This document shows, one piece after another, positions 1 to 12,036 of a DNA stretch of 64,000 nucleotides; position 1 is the stretch's first letter, and each line of letters opens with the position of its first letter. The notes below the pieces were generated by a model that searched no databases, was not told where the DNA came from, and was given only the letters and a program-made list of their open reading frames with translations. The DNA comes from Camarhynchus parvulus. Lineage: Eukaryota > Chordata > Aves > Passeriformes > Thraupidae. Location: contig NC_044571.1 in NCBI RefSeq assembly GCF_901933205.1, positions 75,269,689 to 75,333,688 of the forward strand, in the 5' to 3' direction. The position numbers were made by a program, and so were the translations under genes.

Positions 1-3000
1 TGTCATTATCCATAAGAAGCCCTTTAAATTGAGATAAGCTCTTTTACCAAACTGGTCAGGTGCCTCTACTCAAGCCCATCACATAACGGGTTGAATGCTC
101 GTCATGTGGCCAAAACATGACAGCCCTTGCTTTACCCATTTACCCGTGTCTGAAGGCTTCTGAAACAAAAAGGCAGGAGAGAACAGACTTATGCAGATGA
201 ATTTTTCTGGAAGTCTGGATCCAGTATCCTGAGCAGAGGTTGGCAGCTTCTGAATGCGTAAGTACTTCCATAATTGCTTTGTGGGTGCAGTTTTGTAGGT
301 GGTCTATATGAAAACGTTGGAAATTATTTGAGATCGCTGAATATAAGGATGAAATATAGGAGATACTGTAAATGTCAAAATTCAACATTGGCATTCTTGC
401 CTTTTCCTGGTTCATCCAGTGATAATTTATTACGAATTTCTTTGTAAGCAGCCAACAGAAAGATCAGAGGGAGAGGAACGTAAATTATGCAAAGCTTTGA
501 AGCAGTGTCCTTTATGCAAAAATTCCACGGCTACAGAAACAGTTTTAAAGAAGAAACTGAAGGTGAGGAAGGTAGTCTAAAAACACCCATCTAAAGCTAA
601 GCCCAGCCTGCTCAGCTCCACCTCTTTGCCGGCTCCACTTTTGCAAATTCATGGCTCACGGCAGTTCTCTATTCCAAAACTGTGTTTGTACCTTCCAAGT
701 TTTGATCTGTCAGAGCACAACAGATTAGCCTGGGCAAAGGAATAACCTTGGTTTTTTAAAAATAGATTTGTTTCTCTTTGATAAGTTCCCAGGAAGCATA
801 TGACTGCAACTTCTGCCCTTCTTAGCTTTCCTTTCTCTGACTAACTCTGCATAATCTTCAGCATGCTCAGGCACAGTTTGAAGTGGGTTAGTGGTGGATT
901 GTAAATCCTAAATGTATGTATGCCAGTTAAACGATACTCAGCTGTATCTAGCTTGGCTATTAATTAAAAGTCAATTATGAGTTTCCATAGCACCCAAACA
1001 AATCAAAAGAATAACAATTACATTCTGAAGTTGGAGGGAAAAGTTACAATAATTGTCTCTGCTGATAGGTGTCTTTCACATTTCAGTAAAGAGAGACAAT
1101 ACAAAATTAGCAGGAAAAAAATGTATTGAACAAATTGCAAGGTAGGGAGATATAACAAGCTGAAAGAATGAGTTTCAGGTGAATGTTTTAGCAGACTGAA
1201 TAAGGAAAAAGTGTTAAAACTTTGCATATAATAGTTGCTTTGTGAAAGGTACATTAACTCTTCAGGTACTTTTCAACATGCAATATGGGGAAAAATTAAG
1301 TTGCTGCTGCTCCAGCAGCAGCTAAGAGTTTGGGTTTTTTTCAGTCTCAGGTTTAATTTTATCCTCACGTTTTCTAATAGGAAGAACTCATGAAAAGTTT
1401 CATTTTCCTTGTAACAAGCCTTTGTTCAGCCATCCTGAAGGACCCACTGAAGAGAGAGACAAGCAGCCATTGCAGTATCATCTCTTCAGGCTTCCTGACT
1501 ATCGGCCTGAAGTAAAAGTCGTCACATCAATGGAAGAAAAAGTGATAAGACTGCCTCAGGGACATGCTCTTCAATAGCCTAACTGATAGATTTAATTGTT
1601 TAAGATCTCAGAGTTAATGAGACTCTGCCACAGTTCTATGCACCATATTTTTTGTGGCTGTATCAGCTCAATCAATTTGGGAACAGAAGTAGATTTCAGA
1701 GCAAACGTCATCATGGTCTTACTTGCCTTTAAGAGCACAAATACTTTATATGCCTGGCACCAATGGGAAACCCAAAGGTCACTGTTATTATGAACAAAAA
1801 ACCTCAGAAAAGAAATCTGCAATATCCAGATAGTCAGCAAAAACCACATACTAAGCAATAGGAATTTCTTCATGTAGGAACATACCTGAATTTCCCTGTT
1901 TTTTAGGGCTACCAGATGGACAACTCTTCATATAAGCTCCAGTACCTGACAAACAATTCCTATATTAACACTTGTTTAAATGGTTTAATGGCCCCCACAG
2001 TTTTCTAAACATATCTGGGAGCAGGTAGGACTTAAGATGTATGACTGTACATAAATGTATAGTGATTAGAAAGCCCAGGAAGCAGCTTCAAGGGAAAACA
2101 TTTAGCAAGTGTAAATGTATCATGTGCAAAGTCTTGTAGGAACCCACTTCATTTCAGGAGCTGAGATCCATCCCAAACCCAGTGCATTGGCCTGTCCTGG
2201 TTGAATATCTAGGCTTTCATAGCAAGAATAGGGGACAGCCAGAACCCAGTGTCCTACCCCGCATAACAAAAAAAGTGAAACTTTTCCACTGAGTGAGTAG
2301 CAGCCAATATCTTTAAGTCCTTATTGTTCCCATTAAGTGTCTTGGAAGACTTTGTTATAGTCCACGATGAGTCATCTGTGCAATTATAATAGCAGAGCAA
2401 TATCAAAGTGATAGATGAGCTTCAGGTTCCCTTGGAGCTGAATGACACCTCAGTAACCACAAAGAGTGACTGGGACACAGCCAGTAATGTCTGAATGCAG
2501 CAAGCTAGGCTATTACAGGAGTCAGCTCCTATTGACAGTGACAGAGAAGAAAAGGTGGATAAAACCTTCTCAATGGCTCATTGAAAGGAGTCTCGTGGCT
2601 TCCCTTTACAGATGGTAACCCTAAAACTAGCCTTTACTGAAAAAGTAATTGCAAGTCTTAATGTAGGGAACCATTAAAGGAGCTTCTCAGAAAGGCTCAC
2701 AGTGGGGTGGAGTGATTTCCCAGAGCACTCCGCATGCTGTTTTACAGCCAGCAAGATGCTCTTGTCTTGAAGTTGCTCCCAGTCAAGCAACTTCAACTGA
2801 TTTCTAATTCAAGTACAAAGAAAAATAGAATGTGCAAAAGAGCATTTGTTAGTTCTTTGGGCAATGGGAGGCAATGCTGTGCTGAGAGGAAAGTGCTCTT
2901 GTCCGCCTGCAACACAAAAGCTTCAGGGTATACACCTCCTCTGGTAGGATGACCTGCAGTCTTCAGGTGCCACCTGTGCCCACTGAACCAAAGGAAGATG

Positions 3001-4688
3001 GAGTTTAATAGTTTGACTCAGGTCTATCATCAGGATAAGATATTTTTATGTGTTACGTTTACATATTTTTCTTTTTAACTTGGAATTTGTTTTGGATATA
3101 CTTTAGTAATAGGGGAAGTCACTTTGGGAGAATCTTTCACTTTGAAATTAGATATTCTTCCATTTATTCACCAGAACTCTTCGTTTCTTCATGGAATACT
3201 AAATACAAAACACCAAAGGAGTTTCAGCTGCTTCTTGTCTTATAGAACAATGAAGCTTGTATCATGGAGTAGGAAATACAAAGCTGGTAAAAAGGATTGG
3301 TTTTGTTTCTCATAAAGTACGCGTTTATGAAATCCATTGCTATAGGAGGTTTCTACAGCCTAGAATCAGACATTTATGGAGACCACTGAGTTACCAACAC
3401 ATTGTGGGACATGGATTTCCACACTTCAGATGCTAGAACAAGACCCCTTTATAAGCTATTTGTCTTGGATCTCTCTGTTAAAGATCTATTAGACACAGCC
3501 CTGGAACACCTGCTATTTCCAGTCCAGCATTGAACATGGTGAGCATGCAAGTGTGGACTTGGAAATGTGGATTTGCAACTTCCTTGCAGTTCCTCAGGTC
3601 ATAGACATCAAAATTAATAAAAGATCCTCTTTGCCTAACCTACTTTTATCCCATGTTGACTTCAAATTTTCATTTTTCAGATTGTAAACTGTTTCCTTCA
3701 GTTTCTAATTTGACATGAAGTGACTTTTACAGACAGAAGCAAACAAGGCATATACTAACCTGAAGTTATAGTGAAAGCTCAAAAAGATTAAAGAAAAGAA
3801 AAAAAGCCTATAGTCTCAAATTCAAGTGCTAATTAGAGCTTCTACAACTCAAACTATATTTTCCATTTACAATGGAAACAAAATTAATAGAAGTACAAAG
3901 TCAACACATGGGTCTGGAAAGGGAACAAGTCAGCTAATACTTGTTCATGAACACAGATATGTTTTGGAGTAAAAATATCCTACTACATTGTTGTGTGTTC
4001 CGTAAGCAGTTGTTCATCGTATTGTCTTAGATCCACTTCTCTTACAAGAAATTAAACTCTTCATTCCCCCTCTAACTTCTTGCAGGAGAAAATGAAGTAC
4101 TGTGAGTGTGTCTCACTGAAGGAAATCTCTAGTGAAGTGAAGTTTTGCCTGTGTAAGCAGTTCTGAGCTGAAAGCTTAATAGTGCTCCATAAGGACCTGG
4201 AAAGGGAACCAGATACAATAAAACTTGCACGCAAGAAGATGAGCGAAAACAGCAGAGAGAAAATACACATGAATAGTAGAGGAGTCATAAACTACAGCCA
4301 AACTGATTGATGATGAAATTTTACAGTCTTTTTTCGTTTACATATTATCAAGTTTATAGGAAAAAGAAGCACCTGACTACTAAGCATATCATTCATGAGT
4401 CATAGGTACTTTGTGCAAATGCGTAATTCATGAAAAAATGTGCTGCTGCATGAAGGAATGACATTGACCAGAACACTCCATTTGAACCTGGAAAATGCAT
4501 AGAGAAATTAATCACCAAGCAAGCCAGACCACAAATGTCTACCTATCTCATTTATCTCTCATTTTCCCTTTTTTTAAGCTCTCTTCTGGGCTCATGAGAA
4601 AACAAAATTAACACTGCTGGAGTTAATTTAAGTATCACTTAATAAAACAAACTATTATTTCTTCATTATGAGAGTGATGAGATACTAT
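1..4688. other. Unique AT-rich non-coding DNA, no gene seen
   Basis: No gene is supported here. Open frames are all under 100 codons and match nothing I recognise. There is no CR1 tail or LTR end. Small-scale structure includes a short GCTGCTGCT / AGCAGCAGC inverted repeat with a 2-base centre at 1303-1322. The block could be intergenic or intronic; the sequence does not decide. Confidence 0.7.
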
Positions 4689-4850
4689 CACAGGTTTCCC
4701 AGAGAAGTTGCGGCTGCCCTATCCCTGGAATTGTTCAACACCAGGTCAGATGATGCTCTGAGCAATCTGGTCTAGTGGAAAGTGCTCCTGCTCATGGCAG
4801 AGAAGGTGGATGGGCTATAAGGTTCCTTCCAAAGCATTCTATGATTCTAT
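4689..4850 (+). mobile_element. CR1 LINE fragment, 3' end
   Basis: This is the 3' terminal part of a CR1 non-LTR retrotransposon, the main LINE of birds. It opens in the 'cacaggtttcccagagaag' block that encodes the end of the reverse-transcriptase ORF, passes through 'ccctatccctggaattgttc', then 'ctggtctagtggaaagtg', and ends with the tail 'ggttccttccaaag' followed by 'attctatgattctat'. About 160 bases of an element several kilobases long remain, the usual 5' truncation caused by incomplete reverse transcription. It has small indels and cannot encode protein. Family recognition is from memory of the CR1 3' region; the subfamily is not assigned. Confidence 0.95.
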
Positions 4851-5785
4851 CATTATGATGCCAAGCACTGATCTCAGTTAGTTTTCTGCTAAGATAATAT
4901 GTTTCCTGAGTGAAGCCTGGGGAGCATTTAGTTTAAAAAGCTTCAGATCTTTAAAAAGCTGATGTCAAGGCTCTTAATTTCTTTCCAAACAGACTCTGTG
5001 GACTAGGACTCAAGAAAACAGAGGAAGTCAATGAGAGAAAAGAGAAACCTCTTTTATTTGTTCTTTTCCCAGGCCTATGAAAGATAGAGGATCTGAGACT
5101 GATTGACGTGTTTATTCAGACAGAGGAAACTAGAAAACAAACTAAAGAAGCAATTTCACAGTTTCAGGTCTTTTTTTGAAATTCAACTTTCAAAAAAGGA
5201 GGAAACACTGATAAAACAAAGGTAGCCTGTGGCTACTTTCCATATTCCAAGACGGGGAACATTTCGTGACAGTTTGATGTTTGTGAAGAATTTACGCTTT
5301 TACATCCATGCATTGTGAACTGGGAAGTGCAAGGCCCAAGATTAAAAAAATGACTGCACAGAAAAAGTTTGACACTTTTTTCTAGCATTATGAGAATATT
5401 AAAAAAAAAAAAAAAAACACATAGAAAAGTGACAGATGCAGAAGTTCTAGAACACAGTAGTGTTTCTGTGGCATCCACTTAACCTGGGGAACAGCCACAA
5501 AAATTTCCCAATATCAAAACTTCAACAAGACTCTTTTTTTTAAAATAAAAGGTAGGATGAATTTAAAAAAAATCTCTGAATGGCACTAGTACAGTGTAAA
5601 AATTATGAGAGGGCATAAACTTCAATATGCTTCAAATATAAAATACAAACTCTCTCAGGATGGAAAAGGCATTTCAACATCTAATAAACAAGACTCCGCC
5701 ATTAGTATTCCCATAGGCTGCTCTCTCCTGCCACCTGCTTTGCAGCTGGATTTGACTTGAGAATCAGAATTTGAAAATGCGAAAA
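4851..5785. other. Unique non-coding DNA with an A17 run
   Basis: No gene is seen. An uninterrupted run of 17 A residues lies at 5401-5417 and other short A/T runs are scattered nearby. The open frame at 5233-5478 (minus) gets its poly-Phe segment from this A run and is not a credible gene. Confidence 0.65.
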
Positions 5786-6145
5786 GGAGTGAGGCTTACA
5801 CCACTTCTCTGGGCAACTTGTGCCAGTATCTCACCACTCTTGAGTAAAGAATTTCTTCTTAAGAGCTAATCCAAATACAGTCTTTTTCAGTTAAAAGCCA
5901 TTAGGCCTTGTTGCATGACTACATGTCCTTGTTAGAAGTTCCTCTCCGGGTTTCTTGTGCATACAGGGAGGTGCTATGAGGTCTCCACAAAGCATTCTCC
6001 TCTCCAGGCTGAACAATTCTCAGCCTTTCCTCATATGAGAAGTGCTCCATCCCTCTGATCATCCTTATGGCCCTCCTCTGAACTCCATTCAAGTGGTACA
6101 TGAACCTCTGCTCCAGAGCTCCAGAGCTGAATACATGTATAACTC
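5786..6145 (-). mobile_element. CR1 LINE fragment, end of ORF2 region
   Basis: Read on the minus strand this is a CR1 segment covering the C-terminal end of the reverse-transcriptase ORF. The minus-strand frame at 5919-6101 gives the CR1 signature VQRRAIRMIRGMEHFSYEER, matching the conserved family pattern of VQRRA, MIRGLEH and SYEERL. Beyond it the match continues as nucleotides only: 'ctccacaaagcattctcctc' and 'ccacttctctgggcaacttg' are the reverse complement of later CR1 blocks. The terminal ATTCTATG tail is missing, so the copy is truncated at both ends. Frameshifts separate the coding pieces; it is a dead copy. The start at about 6145 is where similarity fades. Confidence 0.93.
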
Positions 6146-6949
6146 AATTTAAACACAACCTGTACAAAAGACTTAAGAAAGGGAGGCAAAAATGCTCCCA
6201 GGTATGTTTCATGCATTTCTGTTAATGGTGGAGGATTGGTCTGTTCACCAGATTGTGCTTCATTTATCATGGAGTGATAAACAGAGCCTTTGCCATTGAG
6301 ATTGACATTCTTATTTAATTTTTTTTCCAGTTCTTGTTTCAATCTCCTTCCTTGGCAAGCCTGTATCACATTTCTCTTTTTCAGGCTGCCTTTCCTCAGC
6401 GTGACTGTTTCCCCGGCCATTAACAGATACTGCTAGCACCTTTCACAGCTTCTCCATTCCAATGATGTTTAAAAATCTTCATACATGCACAGACCTTGCC
6501 TGTCTGCTCTTTTCCCAGCTAGAATATCCATACTTTATACAGTGAAAATGGTAATTTTTGCCTCTTTGGTCTCAGGTTCTGGTGCCACTATTGACTTTTT
6601 CTCCAGCAAAATCTTAGAGCTGTGGGGATTCTTTGATAATGTATCTGTACCCAGTCCTGTCCTCTCTGATACACCATTTTTAAATCCATTGAGTTAACAG
6701 AAAGTCATCCCAATTACATTATATATCCACAGCTTAAACTTCACACATAAGGTTTCCATCCATTGCAGAAGTCTGAGGTTTCTTGCACTGCAATATTCCT
6801 TTTGTTCTCTTCCAACCCGGCTTGCATTCTTGCTCCTTTTGAGATTGATGAATTATTTTTTTAGACCCAATCACTAACTGGAAAACAGTAATTGGACATT
6901 TCAGGAATGAAAAATGGATAGGAATTAATATCTTGATCCAAAGCTGGAT
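6146..6949. other. Unique non-coding DNA
   Basis: No gene is supported. A 129-codon minus-strand frame (6031-6420) runs out of the neighbouring CR1 into unique sequence. Its N-terminal part is Lys/Arg/Glu-rich but resembles no family I know, so it is treated as chance. No repeat boundary was identified in the interval. Confidence 0.6.
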
Positions 6950-7325
6950 GGCAAAGAATGAGAAAATACTAAGTTGGGAGGGATTTGTGGAGGCTACATG
7001 ATCCAAATTCCTGTTCAAGGCATGAGTCTGATTAGGCTGCTGACCAGCTTTTCCAGACCAGTTTGCAAGACCATTTCCAGAGATGGAGACTTTGCAGCCT
7101 CTGTGGGCTCTGTCACATTCTGTCAGTAAAGTTATTCCCTTATGCCTAATGGGAATTTTCTTTATTATGACTTGCAGGTATTGGTTCTTCTCTGTTCATC
7201 ATGCACCACTGAGAGAATCTGGTTCCATCTTCTCCATAATTATCTTCAGGTAGGTGAAGAGAACAGTCAGATTCCCTTTCTAATCTCTTCTCCAGCTAAA
7301 AAAAGCCAGCTTTCTCTTTTCATAC
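6950..7325 (-). mobile_element. Old, diverged CR1 LINE fragment
   Basis: On the minus strand a degraded CR1 can be followed for about 370 bases. It begins with 'agctggagaagagatta' (family pattern: CCTGGAGAAGAGAAG), then 'acctacctgaagataatta', 'ccagattctctcagtgg', 'gaaccaatacctgcaag', a block corresponding to 'cccagggaggttgtggagtc', and finally 'catgtagcctccacaaatcc' near the 3' end. The order matches a CR1 type whose 3' end reads 'gatgacctccagaggtccc', different from the CR1 copies at 31 kb and 36 kb. Many substitutions and indels suggest an older insertion. No open frame survives. Boundaries are approximate. Confidence 0.82.
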
Positions 7326-8919
7326 ATCTTGTGGCCTGGATTCCTAACAGGTACTTGGATCCCAAACCCAGACATACTCAAAAAAAGAGAGGAAAACCAC
7401 ATCTAATAAGTATTTTCTCTCAACCTTTGTTGTTGTGAAAGGATCCAGTATAGGCTGGTTTTCATCACTTGAAGAATCACTGCAATTAATTATTTCTTGG
7501 TAGCCTGTCCTCATTTCTATTTCCTGACAAAGCTTCCATCTGAGTTTCCCTTATGCATTTGACCTCATCAGGAATTCCTGTTCAACCAAAATGATCCCCT
7601 ACAGTCCCTGACTCTTTTCCCGATGATCAGGATAGAGGAAAGAAGCTCTGAGGAGGGAGTCAATATTCAGACTGTCCTGTAAGCAGAATACAGACAAAAG
7701 TGCCACAGCCATATTATATAGCAGTTGGCTTGGCCTCTCCTCTGGGCTTCCTGTGGCCCCACATCTCTGGCATAAATGCTGTTCCTGACAAATGTGAAGT
7801 ACTTTCTCCAAAACAAGGAGGTTAATTCTGAGATATGGGTGAAGTTCTAAATATAAAAGCACTCAAGCCTTTTCCCCTAAGTCTGCAACTGCTTATCTTG
7901 GATGAATAAGGACATTTTGAATAGAATGGTTAGATTTCAGCTTTGCTCAAATTTTGCTTTAGCTTTGCCAAGGTCATCTTTCAGTCTGCTTCTGTTCATG
8001 CTTGTCTTCCTAAACATATTTTCCCATGCATCGTCTTTCCCATACCTGTATTTCATTCACAATTATTGAATCTTTTCCAGTAAGCAAAGCCCCAGAAAGT
8101 ATGGATATAGAGGAATTAATAAAGAAAATATTTATAAAAACAATTATAAAGATGACATATATAGAAAAATTAATGTGAAATATGTAGTAGTATTGCACAT
8201 GGAAAGCATATTTCTTGACTGGATGAAACCAGGTGAAACTATCTCTGTTCTTTTAGCTCATGAGTAATGGTTAAGAACAGGTCCTGGAAATATATTTCTC
8301 TTGTTATGATAATTCATTCAATTCTAATTCATAACAATGAACTTTATAAAATTTAATGCTGCCTTTACAGAAGAGAAGGGCCATCATTTCTTTTTCAGTG
8401 GTTTTAATTTCACTACTTCTTTGGAATTTTCGTTCAGAAAAATAAGTAAATTAATTTAATTAAATTAATTAAATTAATTTAACCAGGAAGTTCAAAATAG
8501 ATTCATAGACACATAAATATGATTATGGTGATCAATATATGTAGCAAAGCATAACTTGTCAGTTTTTTATCTTCAAATGCACACAGCTGTAGTGAATTTA
8601 GCAATATCTGCTCATATACCAGGGCCAAAATACTGGGTTTATATCCTGCTTTGATGCACAGCAAAATGTATAGTTCCTTGATATTTGCATTGATTTTGAA
8701 CCCATCAATATTTAATATCTTAATTAATATTTATTGATTTTTGACAACAGGGATCAGCTTCTGGTTTCTTACTTCGTACGTGCACTCAAATGAGGATTCT
8801 AAAAAAAAGGCAAGGCCAAGCAAAAAAATGAAACTAATCTTAAAAAAAAAAAAAACCAAAACCCCAAAACACAAATTAAATAGAAATTACTATTCATGGT
8901 AGATCTCTGGAGAAAACAG
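7326..8919. other. Unique AT-rich non-coding DNA
   Basis: No gene is seen. The interval contains the TTAAT-type simple repeat annotated separately and an A14 run at about 8842-8855. Open frames are short and hydrophobic by composition (T-rich), not by domain structure. Confidence 0.6.
8446..8482. repeat. Simple AT repeat (TTAAT/AAATT units)
   Basis: A 37-base stretch made almost only of TTAATT and AAATTAATT units. It is nearly self-complementary and so could form a cruciform, but low complexity explains this. Confidence 0.85.
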
Positions 8920-9015
8920 ATCACAGAATGATGGAATGGTTTGGGATGTAAAATACCTTAATGGTCATCTAGTTCCAGCCCCTTTCCATGGGCAGGGACA
9001 CCTTTCATAAGTCTT
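8920..9015 (-). mobile_element. CR1 LINE fragment, extreme 3' end
   Basis: The plus strand starts with 'atcacagaatgatggaatgg', the reverse complement of the CR1 tail, followed by 'tttgggatgtaaaatacctt', 'catctagttccagcccc' and 'catgggcagggacacctt'. These are the last 90 or so bases of CR1 on the minus strand. It is one of the shortest copies in the window. A14 followed by C-rich 'ccaaaaccccaaaac' lies about 65 bases to its left but belongs to a separate A-rich tract. Confidence 0.94.
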
Positions 9016-11974
9016 ATGATGAGAGACAGAATCCACTAAGATCATGTTAGTTACCACACAGAAGAAAGCAGAAGTCATCACACCACTTTCTTAAAGTCAA
9101 AATTTTTGGAAGCTGGAATATTCACTTTCTGGAAGAATTTCTTAAGAAAGTAATGACATTGATGGTAGCTGAGCTGAAGTGGGAAGGTTCTGGTTAGGAT
9201 TCATCTCCTGTGTGCATGCATCTGTCTTAGAGGTTTCATGCATGACACACTGTTTTATTGTGCCCTGTTTCTTCTCACTACTCATGGAAGAAAAAGAGCT
9301 TGAAATTAGTTGCCTGTAGTAAGTTGAGATTAATATCAACCTGTGGTTACCCAGGCACTAAATTTTAGTAAAACTATAAATGTAAGAAAGCAATAAAACC
9401 AAATTTGCTCTGTCCCATGGTTTTGATCATAATAAAAAATATTTTTGCAATGTTTGCATATACATATGTATGCATATATACTTTCCATTTATCTTCCTAT
9501 TGTTTTGAACTGCCAGTAACTCTGAAGTTGCATCACCTCCAGAAAAACCATCTCTCTCTTAATTTTTACCAGCATAGTGGACTACGAATGGCAGATAAAT
9601 GATTGATCACCATTAGACCCTGGAAAGTTTTGCAAGCCTACTGGAGACTTCTGTGGGCAGTGAATTGCAAAACTTTAGACAAAATAGTTCTTTATTGATA
9701 TTTGCTGTACAACTGCAGCCAAAGTAGAAGACTTTTATATGATTTTGCTCCTTTTTAAATGCTTAAAAGAAATAACTATCCTATCACTTGTGAGTGGTGG
9801 CTGTGACTAGCACAGACTGCTGGACATTGACCATTGCACAGAAGCCTTGGTATTTCACACAGGCTTCTGCCAAGAAGCAGAGCTTTAATTCCTATAGCTG
9901 TGCTCTGCTCCATTCTGCTTGTGCAGTGCAGAACATGTCTTCTTGGAAAAGTTGATGTTCAGTGCAGACACCATCATGAGGACATAGAGCTGAGTTTTCT
10001 GGTTTGCATTTACAACTATGCCAACGAGCCTCTCATGCATCAGCATTTTCTTGTTGAAGATAAATAACAATGTAGACCCCAGAAGAAGCAGACAAAACTA
10101 TTAAGAAGCTGAATACAAGATAAACCCAAATAAATCTGAGCAATAATAATCCCCAAAAATCAGCCTGATAGATGGTTGTTGATAGATGTGTTGCTTGGAA
10201 ATCATGAGGCCACATAGTCCACTGGCTTACTTGGAGTGGGTCAGTTTCCAGCATGAGATCAGGTAGCATGGATGTCTAATCTGTTCCCAGAAATTTCCAA
10301 AGACATAAATTGTGTGGTCTCCCTGGGTAATTTGTTGTGGTGTTGAGCTATACTCCTCATACACTATGATTTCCTAAAAGGGGAAAATTTGATGTGTTAC
10401 ATTTGCTTAGTCTCATAAAAAAAAAAAGATTGGTGGTACTGTAAGTTGGATGTGAGTGAAATTTAGATGCCTAAATCCAAAATCAAGCTTACTGTTGCAA
10501 GAGAACTAACAACAGAAAAAAGGGCAGAATTGTCTTCCTCTACAGGGCTGCATTTAGAAGTATGTCTCAAATGGAGATGCAGACCTATTTTCCAGGACTT
10601 AGAACTATGAAACCCCCATGAAGGGAATATGTCCTTCATCTTTAAACAAAGGACTGACTGAAAAACAAAACCTCAATAACCATTCTTTGTCTCAGTATTT
10701 CCTGGAATTATCTTAGGTTGTTCAATGTTCAAGAAGTTTACAATTAGTCCTAAAATACTCCCTAAATCTCCTAAAATGAAGGTTCCATTCCATGGGCCAT
10801 CACACCTAAAAAGTTTCTATCAGTCTTCATTGACTGTAATTACTAGGTAGAACTGACAAAAACAAACTTCACACAAAATTCAGCTCAACATTTTCCATGG
10901 GAAGACAATGGTGAGAAGGAATGTCAAGATTTTAATAATACAATAAAACTTTAAATGATAATGCTAGGCATATCTTTCACAGGGACCAGTCATGAAATTT
11001 AATTAACAGTCATATGCTTTGAGAGCCTTTGATACCAAGAACTGTGTAAATGCAAATTAAAATGATTGTTCACAAAAAGTAATCAGTGAAATTCATTCCA
11101 TACCTGATTCTGGTAGGGTTATTCAGGGAATAAATTCTGCTGAATGTAAACCTGAATAATTGTTTCATCGGCATTAGAAGATGAATAAATTTCCACTTTC
11201 AAGTATCAAATAATGCCACAAACTAAGTACCCAGGACAACGACTGTACAAGAATTATTATCCATAATTTTTACATGTTATTGATGGATTTCCTGTCTTTA
11301 AATAAATGATAAATAATTAGACATTATTTTTAATGATATTTTTCTAATTGGTAGTGTCCTTTTCATAGTGTTCAAATGGCTGAGAAAGAATGTATCACTT
11401 GGATACCTGTAAAGTACATTTTATTTCATTGAATAATCTTCTGTCTTATTCCTATTTAAATTATATAACTTTTTTATTGCCTTAAATAGATTTATTAAGG
11501 GTAAATTACATATTGTTAAATTTGGGGAAAGCAGTATAGATTGGGTAAGAACTAGTGTATATGAGTTTTAAATTTTCTTTTGAAATTATTTGAAGTTTGT
11601 GGAATACTGTTCTGGTAAAGTCTGTTTACCATTAGAGACAATCCTTTATCTGATCCAAATAAGCAAGAATCTTTGTTAATTTTCTGTTAAAAGTGACTTT
11701 TTGAAGACATGCTGAGATAATAAAAATACACAAGAATGAGGAGTGTAGGGAATACTTCCGTTACTGCAGGCAATAAACACCTTTCTACTGTCTCCTGTTC
11801 TCTGGTCCTTCTGTCTCCACAAGCACCAACTGCTCTCATTTGAATACATCCCATCTAATACATTCCACTGAGGATTTTAAATTCCTTATTTCTGCTTCAG
11901 ATCTGGAAAGGGATTTGCCCATCTGAAATTCTGTCACATTCTTCCAGCAAGAGATTGTTTAACAAAGACATTAC

Positions 11975-12036
11975 CTCTACCTATAAATATTGTTCTGATA
12001 TTCTCCAAATATCAGAACAGTATTTATAGTGTAGAG
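11975..12036. repeat. Near-perfect 62-base inverted repeat (hairpin)
   Basis: The left arm (11975-12002) and right arm (12008-12036) pair along 28 positions around a 5-base loop. The only irregularities are one unpaired base in the right arm and one position that would be a G-U wobble in plus-strand RNA. Key parts are 'ctataaatattgttctgat' on the left and 'atcagaacagtatttatag' on the right. Complementarity stops sharply outside 11975 and 12036. It could be a small inverted-repeat transposon remnant, a precursor-microRNA-like hairpin, or a mutational palindrome. No known microRNA is recognised, so no ncRNA is claimed. Confidence 0.9.

Noticed and set aside
5919..6101. 60-codon minus frame with a clear protein family match
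   Set aside because: The match is to the CR1 reverse-transcriptase ORF end; it is a transposon fragment, not a host gene.
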